Source of the DNA: Erysipelothrix sp. UBA3377
Lineage (GTDB): Bacteria; Bacillota_I; Bacilli_A; Erysipelotrichales; Erysipelotrichaceae
NCBI GenBank assembly: GCA_002359085.1
Contig: DEQB01000043.1
Location: 2,886 to 9,213 of the forward strand
Length of the DNA stretch: 6,328 nt
Direction: 5' to 3'
Positions 5,876 through 6,328 of the stretch are shown here, in pieces. Made by a program: the position numbers and the translations under genes. Every line of letters begins with the position of its first letter. The first letter of the stretch is position 1. The notes under the pieces were generated by a model. That model ran no database searches, was not told where the DNA came from, and saw nothing but the letters and a program-made list of their open reading frames with translations.

Positions 5876-6087
5876 GTAATGGCTGCCTTTTTACCGACTT
5901 TTTTCGTAAGTTGTTTGAGCATTAAGAGCCCAAAGGAAATGGAGGTTCCACAGGTCACAATTAATCCAATAATCTGCCAAGTTGCTGCTCCGATGAAGAG
6001 CGCATCCACAATTCTTTGTGCTGCATACGTGCCCACACCCAACATCGCCATAACATTGGGAAGCGGTAATAAGAATAGGTTTGCCAA
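5869..6087 (-). CDS. Circular bacteriocin precursor (AS-48 / uberolysin / carnocyclin-like)
   Basis: 72 residues. The C-terminal part is hydrophobic and cationic: Lys58, 62, 63, 66, 67 and Arg25 against a single acid, Asp28. The end GKKAAITW parallels KRAVIAW of enterocin AS-48. Residues 26-43 (IVDALFIGAATWQIIGLI) align without gaps with VVDAIDKGAAAFVIISII of uberolysin (sequence recalled from memory). Members are freed of a leader, joined N to C, and fold into a helical bundle that permeabilises target membranes. Alignment puts the core start between residues 12 and 16, so the ring would have about 57-61 residues, joined at Trp72. A start at Met13 gives 60, the carnocyclin A length. The start is TTG, fixed by AGAGGTG (6093-6099) five bases upstream. 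Cys46 is unusual for the group. First gene of the block, followed by export-type genes, which supports the call. Activity and ring closure are unproven. Confidence 0.82.
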   Translation of the reverse strand: MANLFLLPLPNVMAMLGVGTYAAQRIVDALFIGAATWQIIGLIVTCGTSISFGLLMLKQLTKKVGKKAAITW

Positions 6088-6092
6088 GATTT

Positions 6093-6099
6093 CACCTCT
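6093..6099 (-). promoter_or_regulatory. Ribosome binding site deciding the TTG start of the bacteriocin gene
   Basis: AGAGGTG on the minus strand lies five bases before TTG 6085-6087. There is no in-frame ATG upstream in a better position. The first internal ATG codons (residues 13 and 15) lack a ribosome site and would remove the leader. Confidence 0.8.
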
Positions 6100-6145
6100 T
6101 TTCTGTTACTATTAATTAACAAAGTACGATAAGTAATCCTAATAT

Positions 6146-6174
6146 TTTACAATAAATCTTTGATAGGCTAGAAT
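6146..6174 (+). promoter_or_regulatory. Sigma-A-type promoter of the HAD phosphatase gene
   Basis: TTTACA (6146-6151), a 17-base spacer and TAGAAT (6169-6174) lie 14 bases before AGGAGG of the HAD gene. Each hexamer has one mismatch to consensus. The 110-base gap also has to hold the divergent bacteriocin promoter, for which I see only weak candidates (for example TTACTT, 16 bases, TAATAG on the minus strand). Confidence 0.7.
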
Positions 6175-6197
6175 TAAAAGTGTAAGTAGGAGGATCT

Positions 6198-6328
6198 ATG
6201 AGTATAAAATTAATAGCGAGTGATATTGACGGAACCATCATTAATGAAAACCGTCAAATATCAAAGAGAACGCGTGATGTGATTCAACGATTAAAAGACC
6301 ATGACATCCGTTTTACTTTTGCGACGGG
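6198..6328 (+). CDS. Cof-type HAD-superfamily hydrolase (5' part; runs off the window)
   Basis: 43 codons are visible. The translation begins MSIKLIASDIDGTIINE, where DIDGT is HAD motif I (nucleophile Asp and acid-base Asp, DxDGT). ISKRTRDVIQRLKDHDIRFTFATG then fits the Cof/YidA group up to motif II, whose Thr lies in FATG. Members are cytosolic Mg-dependent sugar-phosphate or cofactor phosphatases, and the substrate cannot be inferred. AGGAGG at 6188-6193 is four bases before the ATG, so the start is firm. It is divergent from the bacteriocin block and probably part of the ordinary chromosome. Confidence 0.92.
   Translation, partial: MSIKLIASDIDGTIINENRQISKRTRDVIQRLKDHDIRFTFAT

Noticed and set aside
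5869..6087. The small hydrophobic peptide as a phage holin or toxin of a toxin-antitoxin pair
   Set aside because: No phage or antitoxin genes are nearby. The C-terminal GKKAAITW and the DUF95-like and ABC neighbours fit a circular bacteriocin better.
5849..6115. Plus-strand open frame of 88 codons opposite the bacteriocin gene
   Set aside because: It is an antisense shadow: no ribosome site, no family resemblance, while the minus-strand frame has bacteriocin features and a good ribosome site.
1..6328. CRISPR arrays, tRNA or rRNA genes, insertion sequences
   Set aside because: No regularly spaced repeats, no tRNA-like cloverleaf and no transposase frame were seen. Nearly all bases are accounted for by protein genes.

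Overview
The window looks like a low-GC Gram-positive (Firmicutes) chromosome using the standard bacterial code, since TGA and TAG both serve as stops. The signs are strong AGGAGG-type ribosome sites, sigma-A-like promoters, some TTG starts, and DegV, YigZ and Cof-type HAD housekeeping genes. An Erysipelotrichia-like lineage would fit, but the sequence does not prove it.

Layout. Positions 1-308 (minus) hold the start of a DegV-family fatty-acid-binding protein, with a near-perfect promoter at 331-359. Positions 397-1011 (plus) hold a YigZ/IMPACT-family protein, closed by an intrinsic terminator at 1008-1031. Positions 1001-6087 (minus) are one compact seven-gene block in which every gene overlaps or nearly touches the next. 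Positions 6198-6328 (plus) hold the start of a Cof-type HAD phosphatase with its own promoter.

The seven-gene block is the interesting part. Its first gene (5869-6087) encodes a 72-residue hydrophobic, cationic peptide ending in GKKAAITW. It resembles the circular bacteriocins (enterocin AS-48, uberolysin, carnocyclin A), which are cut from a leader and joined head to tail. After it come an ABC ATPase with a degenerate signature, a 153-residue membrane protein, a short SpoIIM/DUF95-like membrane protein, and a 566-residue protein. That last protein joins a multi-spanning membrane domain to a lipoprotein-like membrane-fusion (HlyD/MacA-type) domain. The block ends with a MacB/LolD-type ATPase and its FtsX-like permease.

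The likely division of labour is inferred from known circular bacteriocin clusters. The first ATPase, the 153-residue protein, the DUF95-like protein and the membrane half of the fusion would mature and export the peptide. The last three proteins (fusion-protein C-terminus, ATPase, permease) would form a MacAB-like pump giving export or self-protection. No separate small immunity gene is visible. The cluster appears to be an undescribed, compact circular bacteriocin locus set between ordinary housekeeping genes.
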